Source: Aristolochia californica
Taxonomy: Eukaryota; Streptophyta; Magnoliopsida; Piperales; Aristolochiaceae
Length of the DNA: 64,000 nt
Assembly (NCBI GenBank): GCA_029961685.1
Contig: JARWKL010000002.1
Span: 21,420,908 to 21,484,907, forward strand
Direction of reading: 5' to 3'
The translations under genes and the position numbers were made by a program. The notes beneath the pieces were generated by a model. The model made no database searches, was not told where the DNA came from, and worked only from the letters and a program-made list of their open reading frames with translations. Within the stretch, counting starts at the first letter, position 1, and the number at the start of each line of letters is the position of its first letter. Of this stretch, positions 26,082 to 38,109 are shown piece by piece.

Positions 26082-28988
26082 TGAACATCCAAAATGGGAA
26101 TGCACAAATGCTGAGAGAGATAATTCCAAAAAGTATCTGTGATTTTTAAGGATGGGGAAAAAGTGGGTTGTTTGGCTCTGGTAAATATCCAACCACTTGA
26201 GAATTTAACTTTTTCTACTCCCCCTAATTTTTGGGCCACTAGGCCACTTGCATCCTCAACATGCTTGTGGCGTGCACACCCCCACCACACTTAAAGCATG
26301 TTGGGATCAGTTAGAAGTCTCTTTCCTATAAAATTCCACAAAGCTATTATTAGGAGGTTGTACATGTGGAATTTCCCAAACATGGATTTTGGGGTTCATT
26401 TTTTGGTGCGTGAAATAATTTTCTATTTATTATATAGTTTTCAAATTCTTTTTTCACACATGAAAAACTGTAAAATTTTCGTTTTGTTGCGATCTTATAT
26501 CTTTTTTGTTTACAAGGAAAAATGGGAGAGTGGAAACTCAAGTTTGGATCTGAAGAAAAAAAAAAAATTTTGAACATCCAAAATGGGAATGCACAAATGC
26601 TGAGAGAGATAATTCCAAAAAGTATCTGTGATTTTTAAGGATGGGGAAAAAGTGGGTTGTTTGGCTCTGGTAAATATCCAACCACTTGAGAATTTAACTT
26701 TTTCTACTCCCCCTAATTTTTGGGCCACTAGGCCACTTGCATCCTCAACATGCTTGTGGCATGCACACCCCCACCACACTTAAAGCATGTTGGGATCAGT
26801 TAGAAGTCTCTTTCCTATAAAATTCCACCAAGCTATTATTAGGAGGTTGTACATGTGGAATTTCCCAAACATGGATTTTGGGGTTCATTTTTTGGTGCGT
26901 GAAATAATTTTCTATTTATTATATAGTTTTCAAATTCTATTTGCACACATGAACTCTAAAATTTTCGTTTTGTTGCGATCTTATATCTTTTTTGTTTACG
27001 AGGAAAAATGGGAGAGTGGAAACTCAAGTTTGGATCTGAAGAAAAAAAAAAAATTTGAACATCCAAAATGGGAATGCACAAATGCTGAGAGAGATAATTC
27101 CAAAAAGTATCTGTGATTTTTAAGGATGGGGAAAAAGTGGGTTGTTTGGCTCTGGTAAATATCCAACCAATTGAGAATTTAACTTTTTCTACTCCCCCTA
27201 ATTTTTGGGCCACTAAGCCACTTGCATCCTCAACATGCTTGTGGCATGCACACCCCCACCACACCTAAAGCATGTTGGGATCAGTTAGAAGTCTCTTTCC
27301 TATAAAATTCCACCAAGCTATTATTAGGGGGTTGTACGTGTGGAATTTCCCATACATGGATTTAGGCGTTCATTTTTTGTTGCGTGAAATAATTTTCTAT
27401 TTATTATATGGTTTTCAAATTCCTTTTGTAGACATGAACTCTAAAATTTTCGTTTAGTTGCGATCTTATATCTTTTTTGTTTACAAGGAAAAATGGGAGA
27501 CGGGAAACTCAAGTTTGGATCTGAAGAAAAAAAAAATTTGAACATCAAAAATGGGAATGCGCAAATGCTGAGAGAGATAATTCCAAAAAGTATCTGTGAT
27601 TTTTAAGGATGGGCAAAAAGTGGGTTGTTTGGCTCTGGTAAATATCCAACCACTTGAGAATTTAACTTTTTCTACTCCCCTTAATTTTTGGGCCACTAGG
27701 CCACTTGCATCCTCAACATTCTTGTGGCATGCACACCCCCACCACACTTAAAGCATGTTGGGATCAGTTAGAAGTCTCTTTCCTATAAAATTCCACCAAG
27801 CTATTATTAGGGGTTTGTACGAGAGGAATTTCCCAAACATGGATTTTGGGGTTCATTTTTTGGTGCGTGAAATAATTTTCTGTTTATTAAATAGTTTTCA
27901 AATTCTTTTTGCACACACGAACTCTAAAATTTTCGTTTTGTTGCGATCTTATATCTTTCTTGTTTACGAGGAAATATGGGAGAGTGGAAACTCATGTTTG
28001 GATCTGAAGAAAAAAAAAATTATGAACATAAAAAATGGGAATGCACAAATGCCGAGAGAGATAATTCCAAAAAGTATCTGTGATTTTTAAGGATGGGGAA
28101 AAAGTGGGTTGTTTGGCTCTGGTAAATAACCAACCACTTGAGAATTTAACTTTTTCTCCTCCCCCTAATTTTTGGGCCACTGGGCCACTTGCATCCTCAA
28201 CTTGCTTGTGGCATGCACACCCCCACCACACTTAAAGCATGTTGGGCTCAGTCAGAAGTCTCTTTCCTATAAAATTCCACCAAGCTATTATTAGGAGGTT
28301 GTACATGTGGAATTTCCCGAACATGGATTTTGGGGTTCATTTTTTGGTGCGTGAAATAATTTTCTATTTATTATATAGTTTTCAAATTCTTTTTGCACAC
28401 ATGAACTCTAAAATTTTCGTTTTCTTGCGATCTTATATCTTTTTTGTTTACGAGGAAAAATGGGAGAGTGGAAACTCAAGTTTGGATCTGAAGAAAAAAA
28501 AAATTTGAACATCCAAAATGGGAATGCACAAATGCTGAGAGAGATAATTCCAAAAAGTATCTGTGATTTTTAAGGATGGGGAAAAAGTGGGTTGTTTGGC
28601 TCTGGTAAATATCCAACCACTTGAGAATTTAACTTTTTCTACTCCCCCTAATTTTTGGGCCACTAGGCCACTTCCATCCTCAACATGCTTGTGGCATGCA
28701 CACCCCCACCACACTTAAAGCATGTTGGGATCAGTTAGAAGTCTCTTTCCTATAAAATTCCACCAAGCTATTATTAGGAGGTTGTACATGTGGAATTTCC
28801 CAAACATGGATTTTGGGGTTCATTTTTTGGTGCGTGAAATAGTTTTCTATTTATTATATAGTTTTCAAATTCTATTTGCACACATGAACTCTAAAATTTT
28901 CGTTTTGTTGCGATCTTATATCTTTTTTGTTTACGAGGAAAAAAGGGAGACTAGAAACTCAAGTTTGGATCTGAAGAAAAAAAAAATT
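26082..28988 (+). repeat. H-rich segment repeated 20.47 kb downstream
   Basis: Monomer starts are 26082, 26571, 27056, 27539, 28023 and 28506. The last five pair with 47040, 47525, 48007, 48491 and 48974 at offsets of 20468-20469 bp. Shared rare marks include TTTACAAGGAAAAATGGGAG, CACACCTAAAGC, a GTTTAGTTGCG variant, TTATGAACATAAA with AATGCCGAGAG, TTTTTCTCCTCCCCC, CCACTGGGCC, TCAACTTGC and GTTGGGCTCAG. The monomer at 26082 has no counterpart in the downstream copy. Confidence 0.9.
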
Positions 28989-30442
28989 TGAACATCAAAA
29001 ATGGGAATGCGCAAATGCTGAGAGAGATAATTCCAAAAAGTATCTGTGATTTTTAATGATGGGCAAAAAGTGGGTTGTTTGGCTCTGGTAAATATCCAAC
29101 CACTTGAGAATTTAACTTTTTCTACTCCCCCTAATTTTTGGGCCACTAGGCCACTTGCATCCTCAACATTCTTGTGGCATGCACACCCCCACCACACTTA
29201 AAGCATGTTGGGATCAGTTAGAAGTCTCTTTCCTATAAAATTCCACCAAGCTATTATTAGGGGTTTGTACGTGTGGAATTTCCCAAACATGGATTTTGGG
29301 GTTCATTTTTTGGTGCGTGAAATAATTTTCTATTTATTGTATAGTTTTCAAATTCTTTTTGCACACATGAACTCTAAAATTTTCGTTTTGTTGCGATCTT
29401 ATATCTTTTTTGTTTACGAGGAAATATGGGAGAGTGGAAACTCAACTTTGGATCTGAAGAAAAAAAAAATTGAACTTCAAAAATGGGAATACACAAATGC
29501 TGAGAGAGATAATTCCAAAAAGTATCTGTGATTTTTAAGGATGGGCAAAAAGTGGGTTGTTTGGCTCTGGTAAATATCCAACCACTTGAGAATTTAACTT
29601 TTTCTACTCCCCCTAATTTTTGGGCCACTAGGCCACTTGCATCGTCACCATGCTTGTGGCATGCACACCCCCACCACACTTAAAGCATGTTGGGATCAGT
29701 TAGAAGTCTCTTTCCTATAAAATTCCACCAAGCTATTATTAGGGGTTTGTACGTGTGGAATTTCCCAAACATGGATTTTGGGGTTCATTTTTTGGTGCGT
29801 GAAATAATTTTCTATTTATTGTATAGTTTTCAAATTCTTTTTGCACACATGAACTCTAAAATTTTCGTTTTGTTGCGATCTTATATCTTTTTTGTTTACG
29901 AGGAAATATGGGAGAGTGGAAACTCAAGTTTGGATCTGAAGAAAAAAAAAATTTTGAACATTAAAAATGGGAATGCACAAATGCTGAGAGAGAAAATTCC
30001 AAAAAGTATCTGTGATTTTTAAGGATGGGGAAAAAGTGGGTTGTTTGGATCTGGTAAAATATCCAACCACTTGAGAATTTAACTTTTTCTACTCCCCCTA
30101 ATTTTTGGGCCACTAGGCCACTTGCATCCTCAACATGCTTGTGGTATGCACAACCCCACCACACTTAAAGTATGTTGGGATCAGTTAGAAGTCTTTTTCC
30201 TATAAAATTCCACCAAGCTATTATTAGGGGGTTGTACGTATGGAATTTCCCATACATGGATTTTGGGGTTCATTTTTTGCTGCGTGAAATAATTTTTTAT
30301 TTATTAAATAGTTTTCAAATTCCTTTTGCACACATGAACTCTAAAATTTTCGTTTTGTTGCGATCTTATTTCTTTTTTGTTTACGAGGAAAAATGGGAGA
30401 GTGGAAACTCATGTTCGGATCTGAAGAAAAAAAAAAAAAATT
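28989..30442 (+). repeat. Three mosaic monomers (I, C, M and D features)
   Basis: Monomer starts are 28989, 29471 and 29955. The first is type I until about 29400, but its end reads ACTCAACTTTGG, the mark of a B'-to-C junction. The second begins like C (GGGAATACAC, GCATCGTCACC; private TGAACTTC) and ends like I (AGGGGTTTGTACG, TTATTGTATAG, GGAAATATGGG). The third has the AACATTAAAAATGGG head, an M-like middle (GCACAACCCCACC, AAAGTATG, CGTATGG) and a D-like end (TTATTAAATAG, ACTCATGTTCGG). They read as accumulated exchange products. Confidence 0.82.
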
Positions 30443-32365
30443 TGAACATCCAAAATGGTAATGCACAAATGCTGAGAGAGATAATTCCAAAAAGTATCTG
30501 TGATTTTTAAGGATAGCCAAAAAGTGGGTTGTTTGGCTCTGGTAAATATCCAACCACTTGAGAATTTAACTTTTTCTACTCCCCCGAATATTTTGGCCAC
30601 GAGGCCACTTGCATCATCAACATGCTTGTGGCATGCACACCCCCACCACACTTAAAGCATGTTGGGATCTGTTAGAAGTCTCTTACCTATAAAATTCCAC
30701 CAAGATATTATTAGGGGGTTGTACAAGTGGAATTTCCCAAACATGGATTTTGGGGTTCATTTTTTGGTGCGTGAAATAATTTTCTATTTATTATATAGTT
30801 TTCAAATTCTTTTTGCACACAAGAACTCTAAAATTTTCGTTTTGTTGTGATCTTATATCTTTTTTGTCTACGAGGAAGAATGGGAGAGTGGAAACTCAAG
30901 TTTGGATCTGAAGAAAAAAAAATTTTGAACATCCAAAATGGGAATGCACAAATGCTGAGAGAGATAATTCCAAAAAGTATCTGTGATTTTTAAGGATGAG
31001 CAAAAAGTGGGTTGTTTGGCTCTGGTAAATATCCAATCACTTGAGAAATTAACTTTTTCTACTCCCCCTAATTTTTGGGGCACTAGACCACTTGCATCCT
31101 CAACATGCTTGTGGCATGCACACCCCCACCACACTTAAAGCATGTTGGGATCAGTTAGAAGTCTCTTTCCTATAAAATTTCACCAAGCTATTATTACGAG
31201 GTTGTACATGTGGAATTTCCCAAACATGGATTTTGGGGTTCATTTTTTGGTGCGTGAAATAATTTTCTATTTATTATATAGTTTTCAAATTCTTTTTGCA
31301 CACATGAACTCTAAAATTTTCGTTTTGTTGCGATCTTATATCTTTTTTGTTTACGAGGAAAAATGGGAGAGTGGAAACTCAAGTTTGGATCTGAAGAAAA
31401 AAAAAAAATTTGAACATCCAAAATGGGAATGCACAAATGCTGAGAGAGATAATTCCAAAAAGTATCTGTGATTTTTAAGGATGGGGAAAAAGTGGGTTAT
31501 TTGGCTCTGGTAAATATCCAACCACTTGAGAATTTAACTTTTTCTACTCCCCCTAATTTTTGGGCCACTAGGCCACTTGCATCCTCAACATGCTTGTGGC
31601 ATGCACACCCCCACCACACTTAAAGCATGTTGGGATCAGTTAGAAGTCTCTTTCCTATAAAATTCCACCAAGCTATTATTAGGAGGTTGTACATGTGGAA
31701 TTTCCCAAACATGGATTTTGGGGTTCATTTTTTGGTGCGTGAAATAATTTTCTAGTTTTCAAATTCTATTTGCACACATGAACTCTAAAATTTTCGTTTT
31801 GTTGCGATCTTATATCTTTTTTGTTTACGAGGAAAAATGGGAGACTGGAAACTCAAGTTTGGATCTGAAGAAAAAAAAAATTTGAAAATCCAAAATGGGA
31901 ATGCACAAATGCTGAGAGAGATAATTCCAAAAACTATCTGTGATTTTTAAGGATGGGGAAAAAGTGGGTTGTTTGGCTCTGGTAAATATCCAACCACTTG
32001 AGAATTTAACTTTTTCTACTCCCCCTAATTTTTGGGCCACTAGGCCACTTGCATCCTCAACATGCTTGTGGTATGCACAACCCCACCACACTTAAAGTAT
32101 GTTGGGATCAGTTAGAAGTCTTTTTCCTATAAAATTCCACCAAGCTATTATTAGGGGGTTGTACGTATGGAATTTCCCATACATGGATTTTGGGGTTCAT
32201 TTTTTGGTGCGTGAAATAATTTTCTATTTATTATATAGTTTTCAAATTCCTTTTGCACACATGAACTCTAAAATTTTCGTTTTGTTGCGATCTTATATCT
32301 TTTTTGTTTTCGAGGTAAAATGGGAGAGTGGAAACTCAAGTTTGGATCTGAAGAAAAAAAAAATC
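30443..32365 (+). repeat. Second copy of the 13-15 kb segment, ending in M
   Basis: Monomer starts are 30443, 30926, 31411 and 31883 (M). They match the region 13069-14996 at an offset of about 17372 bp and share the 11-bp deletion at the TATTTATTATA stretch in the monomer at 31411 (472 bp). Private differences include CCCCGAATATTTTGG near 30585, GGAAGAATGGG near 30885, TTGGGGCACTAGACC near 31077 and TGAAAATCC at 31883. The M monomer supplies the tail found in the chimeric A/M monomers of the following HOR. Confidence 0.88.
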
Positions 32366-35236
32366 TGAACATCCAAAATGGGAATGCACAAATGCTGAGA
32401 GAGATAATTCCAAAAAGTATCTGTGATTTTTAAGGATGGGCAAAAAGTGGGTTGTTCGGCTCTGGTAAATAGCCAACCACTTGAGAATTTAACTTTTTCT
32501 ACTCCCCCTAATTTTTGGGCCACTAGGCCACTTGCCACCTCAACATCTTGTGGCATGCACACCCCCACCACACTTAAAGCATGTTGGTATCAGTTAAAAG
32601 TCTCTATCCTATAATTAGGGGGTGGTATGTGTGGAATTTCCCAAACATGGATTTTGGGGTTCATTTTTTGGTGCGTGATATAATTTTCTATTTATTATAT
32701 AGTTTTCAAATTCTTTTTGCACACATGAACTCTAAAATTTTCGTTTTGTTGCGATCATATATCTATTTTGTTTACGAGGAAAAATGGGAGAGTGGAAACT
32801 CAACTTTGGATCTGAAGAAAAAAAAAATTGAACATCAAAAATGGGAATACACAAATGCTGAGAGAGATAATTCCAAAAATATCTGTGATTTTTAAGGATG
32901 GGCAAAAAGTGGGTTGTTTGGCTCTGGTAAATATCCAACCACTTGAGAATTTAACTTTTTCTACTCCCCCTAATTTTTGGGCCACTAGGCCACTTGCATC
33001 GTCACTATGCTTGTGGCATGCACACCCCCACCACACTTAAAGCATGTTGGGATCAGTTAGAAGTCTCTTTCTTATAAAATTCCACCAAGCTATTATTAGG
33101 GGGTTGTACGTGTGGAATTACCCATACATGGATTTTGGCGTTCATTTTTTGTTGCGTGGAATAATTTTCTATTTATTATATGGTTTTCAAATTCCTTTTG
33201 CACACATGAACTCTAAAATTTTCGTTTAGTTGCGATCTTATATCTTTTTTGTTTACGAGGAAAAATGGGAGACGGGAAACTCAAGTTTGGATCTGAAGAA
33301 AAAAAAAATTTGAACATCAAAAATGGGAATGCACAAATGCTGAGAGAGATAATTCCAAAAAGTATCTGTGATTTTTAAGGATGGGCAAAAAGTGGGTTGT
33401 TTGGATCTGGTAAAATATCCAACCACTTGAGAATTTAACTTTTTCTACTCCCCCTAATTTTTGGGCCACTAGGCCACTTGCATCCTCAACATGCTAGTGG
33501 TATGCACACCCCCACCACACTTAAAGCATGTTGGGATCAGTTAGAAGTCTCCTTCCTATAAAATTCTGCCAAGCTATTATTAGGGGGTTGTATGTGTGGA
33601 ATTTTCTCAAACATGGATTTTGGGGTTCATTTTTTGGTGCGTGAAATAATTTTTTATTTATTAAATAGTTTTCAAATTCCTTTTGCACACATGAACTCTA
33701 AAATTTTCGTTTTGTTGCGATCTTTTTTTTTTTTTGTTTACGGGGAAAAATGGGAGAGTGGAAACTCATGTTCGGATCTGAAGAAAAAAAAAAATTTTGA
33801 ACATCCAAAATGGGAATGCACAATGCTGAGAGAGATAATTCCAAAAAGTATCTATGCAAAAAGTGGGTTGTTTGGCTCAGGTAAATATCCAACCACTTGA
33901 GAATTTAACTTTTTCTACTCCCCCTAATTTTTGGGCCACTAGGCCACTTGCATCCTCAACATGCTTGTGGCATGCACACCCCCACCACACTTAAAGCATG
34001 TTGGGATCAGTTAGAAGTCACTTTCCTATAAAATTCCACCAAGATATTATTAGGGGGTTGTACAAGTGGAATTTCCAAAACATGGATTTTGGGGTTCATT
34101 TTTTGGTGCGTGAAATAATTTTCTATTTATTATATAGTTTTCAAATTCTTTTTGCACACATGAACTCTAAAATTTTCGTTTTGTTGCGATCTTATATCTT
34201 TTTTGTTTACGAGGAAAAATGGGAGACAGGAAACTCAAGTTTGGATCTGAAGAAAAAAAAAAAATTGAACATCCAAAATGGGAATGCACAAATGCTGAGA
34301 GAGATAATTCCAAAAAGTATCTGTGATTTTTAAGGATGGGCAAAAAGTGGGTTGTTTGGCTCTGGTAAATATCCAACCACTTGAGAATTTAACTTTTTCT
34401 ACTCCCCCTAATTTTTGGGCCACTAGGCCACTTGCATCCTCAACATGCTTGTGGCATGCACACCCCCACCACACTTAAAGGATGTTGGGATCAGTTTGAA
34501 GTCTTTTTCCTATAAAATTCCACCAAGCTATTATTAGGGGGTTGTACGTATGGAATTTCCCATACATGGATTTTGGGGTTCATTTTTTTGTGCTGGAAAT
34601 AATTTTCTATTTATTATATGGTTTTCAAATTCCTTTTGCACACATGAACTCTAAAATTTTCGTTTTGTTGAGATCTTATATATTTTTTGTTTACGAGGAA
34701 AAATGGGAGAGAGAAAATTCAAGTTTGGATCTGAAGAAAAAAAAAATTTGAACATCCAAAATGGGAATGCTCAAATACTGAGAGAGATAATTCCAAAAAG
34801 TATCTATGATTTTTAAGGACGGGCAAAAAGTGGGTTGTTTGGCTCTGGTAAATAAATATCCAACCACTTGAGAATTTAACTTTTTCTACTCCCCCTAATT
34901 TTTGGGCCACTAGGCCTCTTGCATCCTCAACATGCTTGTAGCATGCACACCCCCAACACACTTAAAGCATGTTGGGATCAGTTAGAAATCTCTTTCCTAC
35001 CAAAATTCCACCAAGCTATTATTAGAGGGTTGTACGTGTGGAATTTCCCAAATATGGATTTTGGGGTTCATTTTTTGGTGTGTGAAATAATTTTCTATTT
35101 ATTATATAGTTTTCAAATTCCTTTTGCACACATGAACTCTAAAATTTTCGTTTTGTTGCGATCTTATATCTTTTTTGTTTTCGAGGTAAAATGGGAGAGT
35201 GGAAACTCAAGTTTGGATCTGAAGAAAAAAAAAATC
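32366..35236 (+). repeat. Six-monomer HOR B'-C-D-E-F-A/M, copy 1, 2871 bp
   Basis: Monomer starts are 32366 (B'), 32829 (C), 33311 (D), 33798 (E), 34266 (F) and 34749 (A head with M tail). Marks specific to this HOR are TTAAAAGTCTCTATCC in B', CCGTTT-to-T13 expansion in D (GATC followed by 13 T near 33722), CACAATGCTG and TATCTATGC in E, and ATCAGTTTGAAG in F. This copy alone has a 2-bp loss near 32878 and GTTGGTATC near 32585. The last monomer switches from A to M between about 35090 and 35118. Confidence 0.93.
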
Positions 35237-38109
35237 TGAACATCCAAAATGGGAATGCACAAATGCTGAGAGAGATAATTCCAAAAAGTATCTGTGATTT
35301 TTAAGGATGGGCAAAAAGTGGGTTGTTCGGCTCTGGTAAATAGCCAACCACTTGAGAATTTAACTTTTTCTACTCCCCCTAATTTTTGGGCCACTAGGCC
35401 ACTTGCCACCTCAACATCTTGTGGCATGCACACCCCCACCACACTTAAAGCATGTTGGGATCAGTTAAAAGTCTCTATCCTATAATTAGGGGGTGGTATG
35501 AGTGGAATTTCCCAAACATGGATTTTGGGGTTCATTTTTTGGTGCGTGATATAATTTTCTATTTATTATATAGTTTTCAAATTCTTTTTGCACACATGAA
35601 CTCTAAAATTTTCGTTTTGTTGCGATCATATATCTATTTTGTTTACGAGGAAAAATGGGAGAGTGGAAACTCAACTTTGGATCTGAAGAAAAAAAAAATT
35701 GAACATCAAAAATGGGAATACACAAATGCTGAGAGAGATAATTCCAAAAAGTATCTGTGATTTTTAAGGATGGGCAAAAAGTGGGTTGTTTGGCTCTGGT
35801 AAATATCCAACCACTTGAGAATTTAACTTTTTCTACTCCCCCTAATTTTTGGGCCACTAGGCCACTTGCATCGTCACTATGCTTGTGGCATGCACACCCC
35901 CACCACACTTAAAGCATGTTGGGATCAGTTAGAAGTCTCTTTCTTATAAAATTCCACCAAGCTATTATTAGGGGGTTGTACGTGTGGAATTACCCATACA
36001 TGGATTTTGGCGTTCATTTTTTGTTGCGTGGAATAATTTTCTATTTATTATATGGTTTTCAAATTCCTTTTGAACACATGAACTCTAAAATTTTCGTTTA
36101 GTTGCGATCTTATAACTTTTTTGTTTACGAGGAAAAATGGGAGACGGGAAACTCAAGTTTGGATCTGAAGAAAAAAAAAATTTGAACATCAAAAATGGGA
36201 ATGCACAAATGCTGAGAGAGATAATTCCAAAAAGTATCTGTGATTTTTAAGGACGGGCAAAAAGTGGGTTGTTTGGATCTGGTAAAATATCCAACCACTT
36301 GAGAATTTAACTTTTTCTACTCCCCCTAATTTTTGGGCCACTAGGCCACTTGCATCCTCAACATGCTAGTGGTATGCACACCCCCACCACACTTAAAGCA
36401 TGTTGGGATCAGTTAGAAGTCTCCTTCCTATAAAATTCTGCCAAGCTATTATTAGGGGGTTGTATGTGTGGAATTTTCTCAAACATGAATTTTGGGGTTC
36501 ATTTTTTGGTGCGTGAAATAATTTTTTATTTATTAAATAGTTTTCAAATTCCTTTTGCACACATGAACTCTAAAATTTTCGTTTTGTTGCGATCTTTTTT
36601 TTTTTTTTGTTTACGGGGAAAAATGGGAGAGTGGAAACTCATGTTCGGATCTGAAGAAAAAAAAAAATTTTGAACATCCAAAATGGGAATGCACAATGCT
36701 GAGAGAGATAATTCCAAAAAGTATCTATGCAAAAAGTGGGTTGTTTGGCTCAGGTAAATATCCAACCACTTGAGAATTTAACTTTTTCTACTCCCCCTAA
36801 TTTTTGGGCCACTAGGCCACTTGCATCCTCAACATGCTTGTGGCATGCACACCCCCACCACACTTAAAGCATGTTGGGATCAGTTAGAAGTCACTTTCCT
36901 ATAAAATTCCACCAAGATATTATTAGGGGGTTGTACAAGTGGAATTTCCAAAACATGGATTTTGGGGTTCATTTTTTGGTGCGTGAAATAATTTTCTATT
37001 TATTATATAGTTTTCAAATTCTTTTTGCACACATGAACTCTAAAATTTTCGTTTTGTTGCGATCTTATATCTTTTTTGTTTACGAGGAAAAATGGGAGAC
37101 AGGAAACTCAAGTTTGGATCTGAAGAAAAAAAAAAAATTGAACATCCAAAATGGGAATGCACAAATGCTGAGAGAGATAATTCCAAAAAGTATCTGTGAT
37201 TTTTAAGGATGGGCAAAAAGTGGGTTGTTTGGCTCTGGTAAATATCCAACCACTTGAGAATTTAACTTTTTCTACTCCCCCTAATTTTTGGGCCACTAGG
37301 CCACTTGCATCCTCAACATGCTTGTGGCATGCACACCCCCACCACACTTAAAGGATGTTGGGATCAGTTTGAAGTCTTTTTCCTATAAAATTCCACCAAG
37401 CTATTATTAGGGGGTTGTACGTATCGAATTTCCCATACATGGATTTTGGGGTTCATTTTTTTGTGCTGGAAATAATTTTCTATTTATTATATGGTTTTCA
37501 AATTCCTTTTGCACACATGAACTCTAAAATTTTCGTTTTGTTGAGATCTTATATATTTTTTGTTTACGAGGAAAAATGGGAGAGAGAAAATTCAAGTTTG
37601 GATCTGAAGAAAAAAAAAATTTGAACATCCAAAATGGGAATGCTCAAATACTGAGAGAGATAATTCCAAAAAGTATCTATGATTTTTAAGGACGGGCAAA
37701 AAGTGGGTTGTTTGGCTCTGGTAAATAAATATCCAACCACTTGAGAATTTAACTTTTTCTACTCCCCCTAATTTTTGGGCCACTAGGCCTCTTGCATCCT
37801 CAACATGCTTGTAGCATGCACACCCCCAACACACTTAAAGCATGTTGGGATCAGTTAGAAATCTCTTTCCTACCAAAATTCCACCAAGCTATTATTAGAG
37901 GGTTGTACGTGTGGAATTTCCCAAATATGGATTTTGGGGTTCATTTTTTGGTGTGTGAAATAATTTTCTATTTATTATATAGTTTTCAAATTCCTTTTGC
38001 ACACATGAACTCTAAAATTTTCGTTTTGTTGCGATCTTATATCTTTTTTGTTTTCGAGGTAAAATGGGAGAGTGGAAACTCAAGTTTGGATCTGAAGAAA
38101 AAAAAAATC
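35237..38109 (+). repeat. Six-monomer HOR B'-C-D-E-F-A/M, copy 2, 2873 bp
   Basis: Monomer starts are 35237, 35700, 36183, 36671, 37139 and 37622. The order and lengths match copy 1. Private substitutions seen: GTATGAGTGG near 35500, TTTGAACACATG near 36070, TTATAACTTTT near 36112, CATGAATTTTGG near 36485, GTATCGAATTT near 37424, and a T-tract of 14 rather than 13 near 36595. The same A-to-M switch is present in the last monomer, so the chimera existed before this unit was copied. Confidence 0.93.
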
